Below, piece by piece: positions 1-6,049 of a stretch of 9,685 nucleotides of DNA. Within the stretch, counting starts at the first letter, position 1. Each line of letters begins with the position of its first letter. The notes beneath the pieces were generated by a model. It made no database searches, was not told the DNA's origin, and saw only the letters and a list, made by a program, of their open reading frames with translations. The DNA is from Acidobacteriota bacterium. GTDB lineage: Bacteria; Acidobacteriota; Terriglobia; Terriglobales; Acidobacteriaceae. Location of the stretch: positions 1 through 9,685 of the forward strand of contig JAJZDO010000326.1 in the NCBI GenBank assembly GCA_021805955.1, read 5' to 3'. Made by a program: the position numbers and the translations under genes.

Positions 1-492
1 AAAATCTGCCCGATGAACGACGGTGATGGCCATTGCGGGCAACTTCACATTCGGGTTGTCCTGAGCGATGCGTGGATCATTCCAGGTCTTGATCTTTCCA
101 AGATAGATATTTGCCAAAGTTTCGCCAGAAAAACGCAGATTGGTCACGCCAGGAACGTTAAATGCTGGAACGTCTGCGCCCAACACCACTGGAATGTGAA
201 CCAGCTTCACCTTGGACTGGGCAAGCTGGGCATCGGTCATCGGGCCGTCGCTGGCGCCAAAGTCCACCAGACCATTCGAGACCTGCTGAATGCCGCCGCC
301 CGATCCAATCGACTGATAGTTGATCTCGACGCCGGGATGGGCCTGGCTGTATTCGCTGAACCATTTGGCAAAGATCGGATAATCAAAGGTCGATCCCGCG
401 CCGGTCAGCTTCTGCGCCATCGCAAACTGCGCGCTCACCATCGCCATCACCAAAGCCATCACAAAGATTGAAAATCGCTTACGCTTGTTCAC
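1..492 (-). CDS. pstS: Phosphate ABC transporter periplasmic substrate-binding protein PstS (3' part outside window)
   Basis: Binds inorganic phosphate in the periplasm and passes it to the PstCAB importer. The frame is open through all 164 codons from a GTG at 492 to the left edge, so only the N-terminal half is present. The start is chosen because GAGGAG lies 5 nt before the GTG; the first in-frame ATG is inside the signal peptide. Residues 1-27 form a classic signal peptide (NKRKR, then a Met/Val/Ala-rich core ending AMAQ). The mature part begins with the PstS signature LTGAGSTF, followed by YPIFAKWFSEY, SIGSGGGIQQV and DFGASDGPM, the loops that hold phosphate in this family, then VVLGADVPAFNVPG and IYLGKIKTWNDP. 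It lies 80 nt downstream of phoR on the same strand, so co-regulation by PhoB is expected (inference). pstC, pstA and pstB probably follow off-window. Confidence 0.93.
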   Translation of the reverse strand, partial: MNKRKRFSIFVMALVMAMVSAQFAMAQKLTGAGSTFDYPIFAKWFSEYSQAHPGVEINYQSIGSGGGIQQVSNGLVDFGASDGPMTDAQLAQSKVKLVHIPVVLGADVPAFNVPGVTNLRFSGETLANIYLGKIKTWNDPRIAQDNPNVKLPAMAITVVHRADF

Positions 493-515
493 TCGTGCTC
501 CTCGGGGCAGATTTT

Positions 516-545
516 GCCTATTTCATTGTTTAACAGCTTTGTTAC
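516..545 (-). promoter_or_regulatory. Candidate PhoB operator/promoter region upstream of pstS
   Basis: The 80-nt gap between phoR and pstS contains an AT-rich stretch unlike its GC-rich surroundings. Read on the minus strand it holds GTAACAAAGCTG followed by TTAAACAATGAAAT. A close relative of the first element (GTAACAATCCTG) lies on the plus strand at 2853-2864, in the phoB/permease divergent region. A CTGT half-site resembles half of the enterobacterial Pho box, but a full two-repeat box is not present. The assignment rests on position and the shared element only. Confidence 0.25.
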
Positions 546-572
546 GGGCGTTTGAATTCGCCCACGTCCGCA

Positions 573-2000
573 TTATTTTTTTGCCGGATTTTCATGCGCT
601 TCTGCGTTTGGTTCACGCGATGCCGGCATGGCAACCACTGGAATCGTGAAGTGGAATGTCGTCCCGGAGCCAAGCTCGCTCTCGGCCCAGATGTGACCTC
701 CGTGCGCTTGCACAATATGCTTGACGATCGCCAGGCCCAGGCCCGTTCCGCCCGACTCACGCGATCGCGCCTTGTCCACGCGGTAAAACCGCTCAAAGAT
801 TCGCTCCAGATGATCCGAAGCGATGCCGGGCCCAAAGTCCTGCACCTTAAACTCGACTTCATCTCCCTGCACTTTTGCGGAAAGTATGATCCGGCCATCG
901 GGCCGCCCATATTTCATGGCGTTTTCAATCAGGTTGCCAAAGACCTGCGTCATCGCGTCCTCATCCGCCATCACGTATGCATCAGTGGCCACGCGCGTCT
1001 CCAGTTGGACGCCGGTTTCCACCACCATCCCCGCCAGTGAATCCACGGCGTCTTCGAGCAGGCTGCCTGCTTTGACCGGTCGAAGATTCAGCAGATAATC
1101 CTTGCTTTCAATGCTGGCCAACTCCAGCAGGTCTTCCGTCAGCCGATTCATGCGCTGCGCATTCTTCAAAATGATGGCAAGAAACTCGCGCGTCGTCTGC
1201 GGACTCGGCATGCTCTCTTCCATCAGCGTCTCCACATAACCCGAGATCGAAGTGAGCGGAGTTCGCAGCTCATGACTGACATTGGCAAAGAACTCGCGCC
1301 GCGACTTTTCCGCCGCCTCCACCGCCGTCACATCATGCAGCACGACAACGGCGCCGCCGCCCGGCGTCGGCGCAGCGTTGATCTCCAACACGCGCCCCGG
1401 AACAAACGCAATCGCGCGACCCGTGCGCACCTCGCGCTGCTGAAGCGCGCTCTCCACGCACTGCAACACCTCGGGATCGCGAATGGCATGGGCCAGACTG
1501 ACTCCTTCGCGAATCTGTGTGCCGGCCATGCGCTGCATCACCGCATTGCTCCAGCTCACGCGCCGGTCCGCGCCAATGGCCACCACGGCTTCCTGCATGG
1601 AATCGAGCAGTGCCGCCAGTTCGCGCCTGCGGTTATCCAGTTCGGCAAAGCTCATCTCGAGTTGAGTCGCCGTTACGTTCAATGCTCGAGCCATCGCCGA
1701 CAGCTCATCCTCTTCGCGCTCTTCAAGCCGCGCGTCCAGGTGACCCTCCGCAATGCGAAGCGCAAAGTCCACCATGCGCCGCAACCGCAGCGAGATGCTG
1801 TGAGAAAACCACGCGGCCAGCAGCATCGCCAGCGCCAGCGCAGCGATTCCAGAGAGCGCAGCTTCCTGGCCCAGAACATGACGCGGACGCGAAGCCGCGC
1901 CTTGAACAATGCGATGAAACAGAATCTCGATGACCACTGCATGAAAGACAAGCAGCAGCGCAAACAGCCCAAGCAGCTTGGAAAATACCTTGCGTTTCAA
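573..2000 (-). CDS. phoR: Phosphate-regulon sensor histidine kinase PhoR
   Basis: Membrane histidine kinase of 475 residues that phosphorylates the neighbouring PhoB. Order of parts: TM1 about 7-29, a very short outer loop (about 30-46), TM2 about 47-67, HAMP about 68-121, PAS about 128-228, then HisKA with FFANVSHELRTPLTS (phosphoacceptor His243). The catalytic domain has an N box NLIENAMKYG (356-365), G1 DFGPGI (388-393), F box FERFYR (402-407) and G2 GGTGLGLAI (417-425), all intact. The tiny outer loop fits PhoR, which reads phosphate status through the Pst transporter and PhoU rather than binding a ligand itself. The start is TTG. The frame upstream has a stop and no other start codon before it, and the Shine-Dalgarno is weak (GAG 6 nt away). 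It follows phoB by 36 nt and precedes pstS by 80 nt, which supports the Pho assignment over a generic kinase. Confidence 0.9.
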   Translation of the reverse strand: MKRKVFSKLLGLFALLLVFHAVVIEILFHRIVQGAASRPRHVLGQEAALSGIAALALAMLLAAWFSHSISLRLRRMVDFALRIAEGHLDARLEEREEDELSAMARALNVTATQLEMSFAELDNRRRELAALLDSMQEAVVAIGADRRVSWSNAVMQRMAGTQIREGVSLAHAIRDPEVLQCVESALQQREVRTGRAIAFVPGRVLEINAAPTPGGGAVVVLHDVTAVEAAEKSRREFFANVSHELRTPLTSISGYVETLMEESMPSPQTTREFLAIILKNAQRMNRLTEDLLELASIESKDYLLNLRPVKAGSLLEDAVDSLAGMVVETGVQLETRVATDAYVMADEDAMTQVFGNLIENAMKYGRPDGRIILSAKVQGDEVEFKVQDFGPGIASDHLERIFERFYRVDKARSRESGGTGLGLAIVKHIVQAHGGHIWAESELGSGTTFHFTIPVVAMPASREPNAEAHENPAKK

Positions 2001-2036
2001 CCTGAACTCATTCTTTCTGAAAGCTCACAGAATACG

Positions 2037-2735
2037 CTACACGCTCTTGGCAATCTCAAATCGATAGCCGGCACCACGAACCGTCTTCAAATAGCGCGGA
2101 TTCTCCGCATCCAGCTCGATCTTCTCACGAATTCGCCGGACATAAACATCCACCGAACGTGGCGTGACAAAGCGCGCATCGCCCCACACTGCATCCAGCA
2201 GGTGATCCCGGCTAAAGACGCGTCCCGGATGACGCGCCAAGTAATCCAGCAGGCGAAACTCCGTCGCCGTAGTCGTCGTCAATTCGCCATGCACACGCAA
2301 CTGCATGGCGTTGGCATCAATCTCAATCTCGTCAAAGCGAAGCACGGAGACATTCGCCGGTCGCTCAAATCGCCGCAGCACGGCCTTGACGCGCGCCAGC
2401 AACTCACGCGTGGAAAACGGTTTGGTGATGTAGTCGTCGGCACCCAGCTCCAGCCCCAGAACGCGGTCGTTTTCCGTCGCGCGCGCCGTCACAAAGATGA
2501 TTGGAATCGAGGCCAGCATGCTGTGATTGCGCAGCCTGCGGCAGACATCCAGACCATCCCCTCCGGGAACCATGATATCGAGCAGAAACAGAGCCGGCAT
2601 CTGCCGTTCCGCCTCTGGAATCAGGTGCACCGGGGAAGCGAAAACACGCGGCGCATATCCGGCCGCTTCCAGATGATGCTGCACCAGTCGCGAGATGTCC
2701 GTGTCGTCCTCTAGAACAAAAATGACCTGGTTCAA
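2037..2735 (-). CDS. phoB: Phosphate-regulon response regulator PhoB (OmpR family)
   Basis: DNA-binding response regulator partnered with the adjacent PhoR. With the TTG start it is 232 residues, close to the 229 of E. coli PhoB. The receiver domain (about 3-120) has the acidic pocket VLEDD (E9, D10, D11), phospho-acceptor D53 in LLDIMVPGGDGLD, the switch T83 in FVTA and K105 in KPFSTREL. The winged helix (about 129-228) ends with the typical VRRIREKI and TVRGAGYRFE. The TTG at 2735 is preferred because AGGAAAG precedes it and the receiver fold begins right after it. An in-frame ATG at 2786 would add 17 unconserved residues and has only AGG 3 nt away. First gene of the phoB-phoR-pstS run and divergent from the small permease. 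A generic OmpR-type regulator is possible, but the pstS linkage argues for PhoB. Confidence 0.9.
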   Translation of the reverse strand: MNQVIFVLEDDTDISRLVQHHLEAAGYAPRVFASPVHLIPEAERQMPALFLLDIMVPGGDGLDVCRRLRNHSMLASIPIIFVTARATENDRVLGLELGADDYITKPFSTRELLARVKAVLRRFERPANVSVLRFDEIEIDANAMQLRVHGELTTTTATEFRLLDYLARHPGRVFSRDHLLDAVWGDARFVTPRSVDVYVRRIREKIELDAENPRYLKTVRGAGYRFEIAKSV

Positions 2736-2944
2736 GTTTTCTTTCCTGATTGCAGAGTTGCGATCCGGGTGGACCAATCCATGCATACACCTGAATAGCT
2801 ACTTCCAGCCTAGACCAGAACAAATCCTGAAATGCGAATCTACGATGAATTTGTAACAATCCTGCCGCGACATCGGTGGATTCGCTCGCGTATTCTGCAA
2901 ACAGGGTTTATCCGCCCTATTCTGCGCCCTATTCTGGAGGATAT
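2736..2944. promoter_or_regulatory. Divergent regulatory region between phoB and the half-size permease
   Basis: About 209 bp without a supported gene, holding the control signals for both directions. Visible elements are the phoB Shine-Dalgarno AGGAAAG (minus strand, about 2741-2747), a direct repeat AACAAATCCTG (2819-2829) and AACAATCCTG (2855-2864), a 9-bp palindrome TTGTAACAA (2851-2859), a 12-bp tandem duplication (2913-2936) and the permease Shine-Dalgarno GGAGG (2936-2940). No convincing -35/-10 pair was found by eye in either direction. Part of the region would be coding if the longer ATG start of phoB or of the permease were real. Confidence 0.45.
2913..2936 (+). repeat. Perfect 12-bp tandem duplication before the permease start
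   Basis: CGCCCTATTCTG occurs twice back to back (2913-2924 and 2925-2936) with no mismatch. The second copy's final G is the first base of the GGAGG Shine-Dalgarno of the downstream gene. Each copy holds TATTCT, a weak -10-like hexamer, and a partial third copy (GCGTATTCTGC) lies about 24 bp upstream. Confidence 0.9.
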
Positions 2945-3301
2945 GTGATCTGGCTCACCCTGCTGCTTGGCTTCGCAGTTGGCATCATCTCCGGCATCAT
3001 CGGCATCGGCGGAGGCATTTTTCTGGTGCCGGCGCTCATCTGGATCTTTCACATGGATCAACGCAAGGCGCAGGGCACTTCGCTGGCAGCACTGCTTCTT
3101 CCGGTCGGCATCCTGGCCTTCTGGGCTTATTATCGCGAAGGCAACGCCGACCTGAAGATCGGCCTGCTGCTCGCGCTTGGCTTCACGCTGGGCGGATGGT
3201 TAGGCGGCTGGGGCGCGCAATATATTCCAGACGTCATGCTGCGGCGCATCTTTGCCCTGGTGCTCATCGGGCTGGGTGTGAAGATGCTGCTCCAGCGCTG
3301 A
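2945..3301 (+). CDS. Half-length TauE/SafE (DUF81) family membrane permease
   Basis: A 118-residue inner-membrane protein. It matches one half of the TauE/SafE sulfite/sulfonate exporter family, whose usual members are about 250 residues with two repeated four-helix halves. The signature is at the start: LLLGFAVGIISGIIGIGGGIFLVPALI, then QGTSLAALLLPVGI, YYREGNADLKIG and LGGWLGGWGAQYIPDVMLRRIFALVLIGLGVKML. About four membrane segments are seen (4-33, 46-63, 70-90, 100-115). The GTG at 2945 is chosen because GGAGG sits 4 nt before it and the family homology begins there. An in-frame ATG at 2876 would add 23 residues, part of which are encoded by a tandem DNA repeat (PPYSAPYS). It diverges from phoB and converges on ispG. 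The gene ends in a clean TGA, with no second half downstream in any frame, so it probably works as a homo-oligomer (inference). The substrate is unknown. Confidence 0.82.
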   Translation: MIWLTLLLGFAVGIISGIIGIGGGIFLVPALIWIFHMDQRKAQGTSLAALLLPVGILAFWAYYREGNADLKIGLLLALGFTLGGWLGGWGAQYIPDVMLRRIFALVLIGLGVKMLLQR

Positions 3302-3316
3302 CTTTTCCAGCGCTGA
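3291..3316 (+). repeat. 11-bp direct repeat spanning the permease stop codon
   Basis: TCCAGCGCTGA is present at 3291-3301, where its TGA is the stop codon of the half-size permease, and again at 3306-3316. The period is 15 bp. It looks like a small local duplication at the gene end. Confidence 0.85.
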
Positions 3317-3317
3317 T

Positions 3318-3339
3318 TGCGGCTACGATCTTTGCCGCA
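3318..3339. other. Small inverted repeat between convergent permease and ispG genes
   Basis: TGCGGC (3318-3323) and GCCGCA (3334-3339) form a 6-bp perfect stem with a 10-nt loop in the 40-bp gap between two convergent stop codons. A shared bidirectional terminator would be expected here. Neither strand has a T-tract after the stem, so intrinsic termination is doubtful. Confidence 0.35.
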
Positions 3340-3341
3340 GG

Positions 3342-4568
3342 CTACGCCAGCACCGTGCCGTAGTGCTCGACGACGTAACGGTCCAGAATCTCCTTGAACT
3401 CATTCACGATGTTGTCGCCACGCAGAGTCGTGAAAAGCTTGCCGTCCACATACACCGGCGCTTTCGGCTCTTCAAACGTTCCCGGAAGGCTGATGCCGAG
3501 ATTCGCGTGCTTCGATTCACCGGGGCCGTTGACCACGCAGCCCATCACCGCCAGCTTCAGCTCTTCCACGCCAGGATAATGCTTTCGCCACTCCGGCATC
3601 GAGGTCCGCAGATAGCCCTGAATCTGCTCGGCAAGTTCCTGAAAGTAGGTGCTGGTGGTGCGCCCGCAGCCGGGGCAACTTGTCACCTGCGGCATGAAGC
3701 TGCGAATCCCCAGCGATTGCAGGATCTGCTGCGCCACGTGCACTTCTTCCGTGCGCGCCCCACCCGGAGCAGGCGTCAGGCTCACGCGAATCGTATCGCC
3801 AATACCGGCCAGCAGCAGTGGAGCAAGTCCCGCAGCCGAGGCCACAATCCCCTTCGATCCCATCCCGGCTTCGGTCAGCCCCAGATGCAGCGCATGGTCG
3901 CAACGCGCAGCCAGATTCGTGTACACATCAATCAGGTCCCGCACTCCGCTCACCTTGGCGGAAAGAATGATCTGGTCGCGTCGCAGGCCGTAGCGCTCGG
4001 CAGCCGCAGCATTGTCCAGCGCGGAAACGACCATCGCCTCCATCATTACGTCGCGCGCCGGCCTGGGCGTTGCGCTCTTGCTGTTCTCGTCCATCATGCG
4101 CGTCAGCAGCGCCTGATCCAGCGAACCCCAATTTACGCCAATCCTCACCGGCTTCTGATATCGAACCGCAACCTCGACCATGGTGCGAAAGTTGTCGTCG
4201 TCCTTGCGTCCGATCGAAACATTGCCGGGATTGATGCGATACTTGGCCAGCGTCTCCGCGCAGCCGGGAAACTTCGACAGCAGCAAGTGACCGTTGTAGT
4301 GAAAATCGCCGACAATCGGCACCGTGATGCCGCGCCTGGACAGCCCTTCCACGATCTTCGGCACCGCAGCCGCGGCGTCTTCGTTGTTCACTGTGACGCG
4401 TACAATCTCTGACCCGGCCAGAGCCAGCGCTTCCACCTGGTCTATTGTGGATGGGACATCTGCCGTGTCCGTGTTTGTCATCGACTGCACGACGACCGGA
4501 ACTTCCCAGCCAACTCGAACCGAACCGACCTTAACGGTCACCGACTTGCGACGCTGAATCTCTGCCAT
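3342..4568 (-). CDS. ispG: 4-hydroxy-3-methylbut-2-en-1-yl diphosphate synthase IspG (GcpE)
   Basis: Cytosolic [4Fe-4S] enzyme of the MEP isoprenoid pathway. It reductively opens 2-C-methyl-D-erythritol 2,4-cyclodiphosphate to HMBPP. The protein has 408 residues, slightly longer than the roughly 370 of E. coli IspG, and lacks the large middle insert of plant and Chlamydia forms. The N-terminal TIM barrel shows [12 protein letters not shown] (27-38), [52 protein letters not shown] and [11 protein letters not shown]. The C-terminal iron-sulfur domain has the cluster ligands C298 and C301 (SCPGCGRT) and C344 and E351 ([11 protein letters not shown]). All key residues are present. The ATG start has AAGG 4 nt upstream. 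It is probably transcribed alone or with the upstream HPP-like gene (108-nt gap) and converges on the permease gene 40 bp away. Confidence 0.97.
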   Translation of the reverse strand: MAEIQRRKSVTVKVGSVRVGWEVPVVVQSMTNTDTADVPSTIDQVEALALAGSEIVRVTVNNEDAAAAVPKIVEGLSRRGITVPIVGDFHYNGHLLLSKFPGCAETLAKYRINPGNVSIGRKDDDNFRTMVEVAVRYQKPVRIGVNWGSLDQALLTRMMDENSKSATPRPARDVMMEAMVVSALDNAAAAERYGLRRDQIILSAKVSGVRDLIDVYTNLAARCDHALHLGLTEAGMGSKGIVASAAGLAPLLLAGIGDTIRVSLTPAPGGARTEEVHVAQQILQSLGIRSFMPQVTSCPGCGRTTSTYFQELAEQIQGYLRTSMPEWRKHYPGVEELKLAVMGCVVNGPGESKHANLGISLPGTFEEPKAPVYVDGKLFTTLRGDNIVNEFKEILDRYVVEHYGTVLA

Positions 4569-4577
4569 ACTACCTTG

Positions 4578-4607
4578 AGTTTACCTGTTCTCTGCACCGA
4601 ATGTCAT
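4578..4607 (-). promoter_or_regulatory. Weak candidate promoter for ispG
   Basis: In the 108-nt gap upstream of ispG, the minus strand reads ATGACA (4602-4607), an 18-bp spacer, then TAAACT (4578-4583). This is a 5/6 and 4/6 match to the sigma70 boxes. It would start transcription only a few nucleotides before the start codon, leaving little room for the Shine-Dalgarno, so it is tentative. The rest of the gap shows no other clear signal. Confidence 0.2.
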
Positions 4608-4676
4608 GAACCGTGAGGACCGGCTGCGATAACGTACGCCACAATCGCCTGCGACAAGCTCTCGAAATTCCGCCAA

Positions 4677-5663
4677 TCAGCCCCTCCCAGGCTCCAGCCG
4701 CATACGCAGCACATACCAGAACATCAGCGTGCCAGTACCCAGGGCAACCGCCAGCGGATACCAGAAATCAGGGTGGGGCAAGATATATGGAATCAGCCCG
4801 ATGGCAAGCACGGGAGGCATGTGCAGCCGGGAGAAATGCAGCATCAGCATGGACAGCGCAAGCGTGAGCGTAACTCCAGACACACCTGGCCCCAGCAAGC
4901 GAATCGTCCCAATGCCCACCAGTGCAGCCAGGACACACACCAGCGGAAACAGAGATGGATGCCGGAGCCACCCCGGCACTTCGGGATGACCTAATGCCTC
5001 ATAGGACATGACAACCAGCGGCGGAAAGAGGATGAGCGCGTGACCGGTAGATTGCCCCAGCCATGCAAGGACAACCACAAATACGCCCATGTGTACAAGA
5101 CCGATACGGGAGTGTGGCAGACGCTCAAGTGCATCCTCCAATGCATTCTCTTGCGACTGCGCCCCTAATCCCAGCGCAATCCACAGTCGCAGTACCATCA
5201 CCAGGGACAGCAGACCCACCAGAATCGCTACCGGATACATCCAGCTGGTTTCATGCAGCGCCAGCGGCAGCAGTCCGGCGGAGAATGCCGGCGCAATCTG
5301 CGAACGTAGCAGAAGAAGAATCGCCAGACTGGCAGACACGATGATCAAAACGGGGAACACCCCGTAGGCAAAATGGCGACTCACCCATAATCCCACAATC
5401 CCGGCCAGCAGCGGCGTCAGCACAATCCGAACCGGCTGCTGCGCCCACGACCCATGTGGACGCGTAAACACTTCATGAGACAAAGCTGCAAGCTCCGGAA
5501 ATAGAAACAGAATCACTCCGGAATGAAAGGCCAGCGCTGCAATCACGACCACAAACAAAAGGGCCAGAGCTTCGGCACGGAGAGCAGGCATGGACAAACC
5601 AGAATGCATAAGCAGAATTCTCTCGCAGGAAAACAGCCGCCGCAACGAGCCTGCCACGATCAC
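4677..5663 (-). CDS. Internally duplicated HPP-like integral membrane protein
   Basis: Predicted inner-membrane protein of 328 residues, made almost entirely of hydrophobic helices. Two halves (about 47-160 and 205-320) look like copies of each other. ILFLFPELAALSHEVF aligns with ALILFPPLVVMSYEAL. PAFSAGLLPLALHETSWMYPVAILVG (125-150) aligns with PPVLAIGLIPYILPHPDFWYPLAVALG (283-309). A hydrophilic linker, about 168-187, separates them. This pattern resembles the HPP family (PF04982), which normally has one such unit. The exact HPP motif is not present; MPP (282-284) lies at the expected place. The start is GTG at 5663, 5 nt behind AAGGAGG, far better than the internal ATGs at 5609 and 5591. 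It lies upstream of ispG on the same strand. A cyanobacterial/plastid HPP protein has been described as a nitrite transporter; the substrate here is unknown. Confidence 0.72.
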   Translation of the reverse strand: MIVAGSLRRLFSCERILLMHSGLSMPALRAEALALLFVVVIAALAFHSGVILFLFPELAALSHEVFTRPHGSWAQQPVRIVLTPLLAGIVGLWVSRHFAYGVFPVLIIVSASLAILLLLRSQIAPAFSAGLLPLALHETSWMYPVAILVGLLSLVMVLRLWIALGLGAQSQENALEDALERLPHSRIGLVHMGVFVVVLAWLGQSTGHALILFPPLVVMSYEALGHPEVPGWLRHPSLFPLVCVLAALVGIGTIRLLGPGVSGVTLTLALSMLMLHFSRLHMPPVLAIGLIPYILPHPDFWYPLAVALGTGTLMFWYVLRMRLEPGRG

Positions 5664-5676
5664 CGGCTCCTCCTTG
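5664..5676 (-). promoter_or_regulatory. Near-perfect Shine-Dalgarno fixing the GTG start of the HPP-like gene
   Basis: On the minus strand AAGGAGGAG precedes the GTG at 5663, leaving a 5-nt spacer after AAGGAGG. It is the strongest ribosome site in the window and settles a non-ATG start that would otherwise be moved 18 or 24 codons inward. Confidence 0.8.
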
Positions 5677-5855
5677 CCGAAGATGCCTGGCAGTACCCAG
5701 TCTTATTCCGAGCTGTCTTCCATATCTCAGTGTACGGAGCAATAAGCGTGTTGTCCCAGCCATGGAATCCACAATCACACGGCTCCCTGCTACAGTCCTT
5801 CCATATTGAATATTGCGGGACAATTCCTGCTTCCGGAGTTCGCCGACCCGCGCAA

Positions 5856-5885
5856 CCGCTCCAGCGCGTTCTGCTGCTGGAGCGG
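5856..5885. repeat. Perfect 10-bp inverted repeat (hairpin)
   Basis: CCGCTCCAGC (5856-5865) and GCTGGAGCGG (5876-5885) are exact reverse complements separated by a 10-nt loop. The stem has eight GC pairs and should be very stable as RNA or as a cruciform. No T-tract follows on either strand, so it is not a standard terminator. A structured leader or a protein-binding site is possible. Confidence 0.75.
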
Positions 5886-5906
5886 CTGCTATCTCCACCT
5901 ATCCAA

Positions 5907-5929
5907 TCCGGACCCGACACACGTCCGGA
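5907..5929. repeat. Perfect 7-bp inverted repeat (hairpin)
   Basis: TCCGGAC (5907-5913) and GTCCGGA (5923-5929) are exact reverse complements around a 9-nt loop, 21 bp from the neighbouring 10-bp hairpin. No T-tract follows on either strand. Confidence 0.65.
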
Positions 5930-6017
5930 CACAACACACGACAACCCCGGCATCAACAACGGCCTGGCCAAGATTGCTTGCTGCTTCGATCGACGGTACC
6001 TCAATTCGCATCTGCGG

Positions 6018-6023
6018 TACAAT
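6018..6023 (+). promoter_or_regulatory. Probable -10 box of the tRNA-Arg promoter
   Basis: TACAAT matches TATAAT in 5 of 6 positions and lies 26 bp before the tRNA 5' end, giving a leader of about 20 nt. No good -35 box is seen at the right distance; the hexamer at 17-bp spacing reads GGTACC. Confidence 0.4.
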
Positions 6024-6049
6024 CCGAATGTGGGTTTCCGCGCACATGT

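Larger units (their letters stand above)
5664..6049. other. 386-bp gene-free stretch with two inverted repeats, between HPP-like gene and tRNA
   Basis: No reading frame here looks like a protein. The frames that span it are artefacts of the tRNA antisense or shadows of the HPP-like gene. It holds the leader of the HPP-like gene on the minus strand and the tRNA promoter on the plus strand. It also has two perfect inverted repeats (5856-5885 and 5907-5929) and an 11-bp AT palindrome ATATTGAATAT (5803-5813). It lies downstream of the glycosyltransferase operon on the minus strand, so it may also carry the end of that transcript. Confidence 0.6.

Noticed and set aside
13..471. Plus-strand frame of 152 codons at the left edge
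   Set aside because: It is antisense to pstS, whose signal peptide, ribosome site and PstS motifs are clear on the minus strand.
546..563. Inverted repeat GGGCG/CGCCC between phoR and pstS as a terminator
   Set aside because: Only 5 bp of stem with an 8-nt loop and no T-tract after it on the minus strand. It would also separate genes that look co-transcribed.
1272..2714. Very long (480-codon) plus-strand frame antisense to phoR and phoB
   Set aside because: Rich in Arg, His and Gln, with no domain pattern and no ribosome site. It lies entirely opposite two intact, recognisable genes, as expected from biased third positions in GC-rich DNA.
3363..4412. Plus-strand frame of 349 codons opposite ispG
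   Set aside because: Shadow of a highly conserved gene; composition is Arg/His/Gln-rich without any motif.
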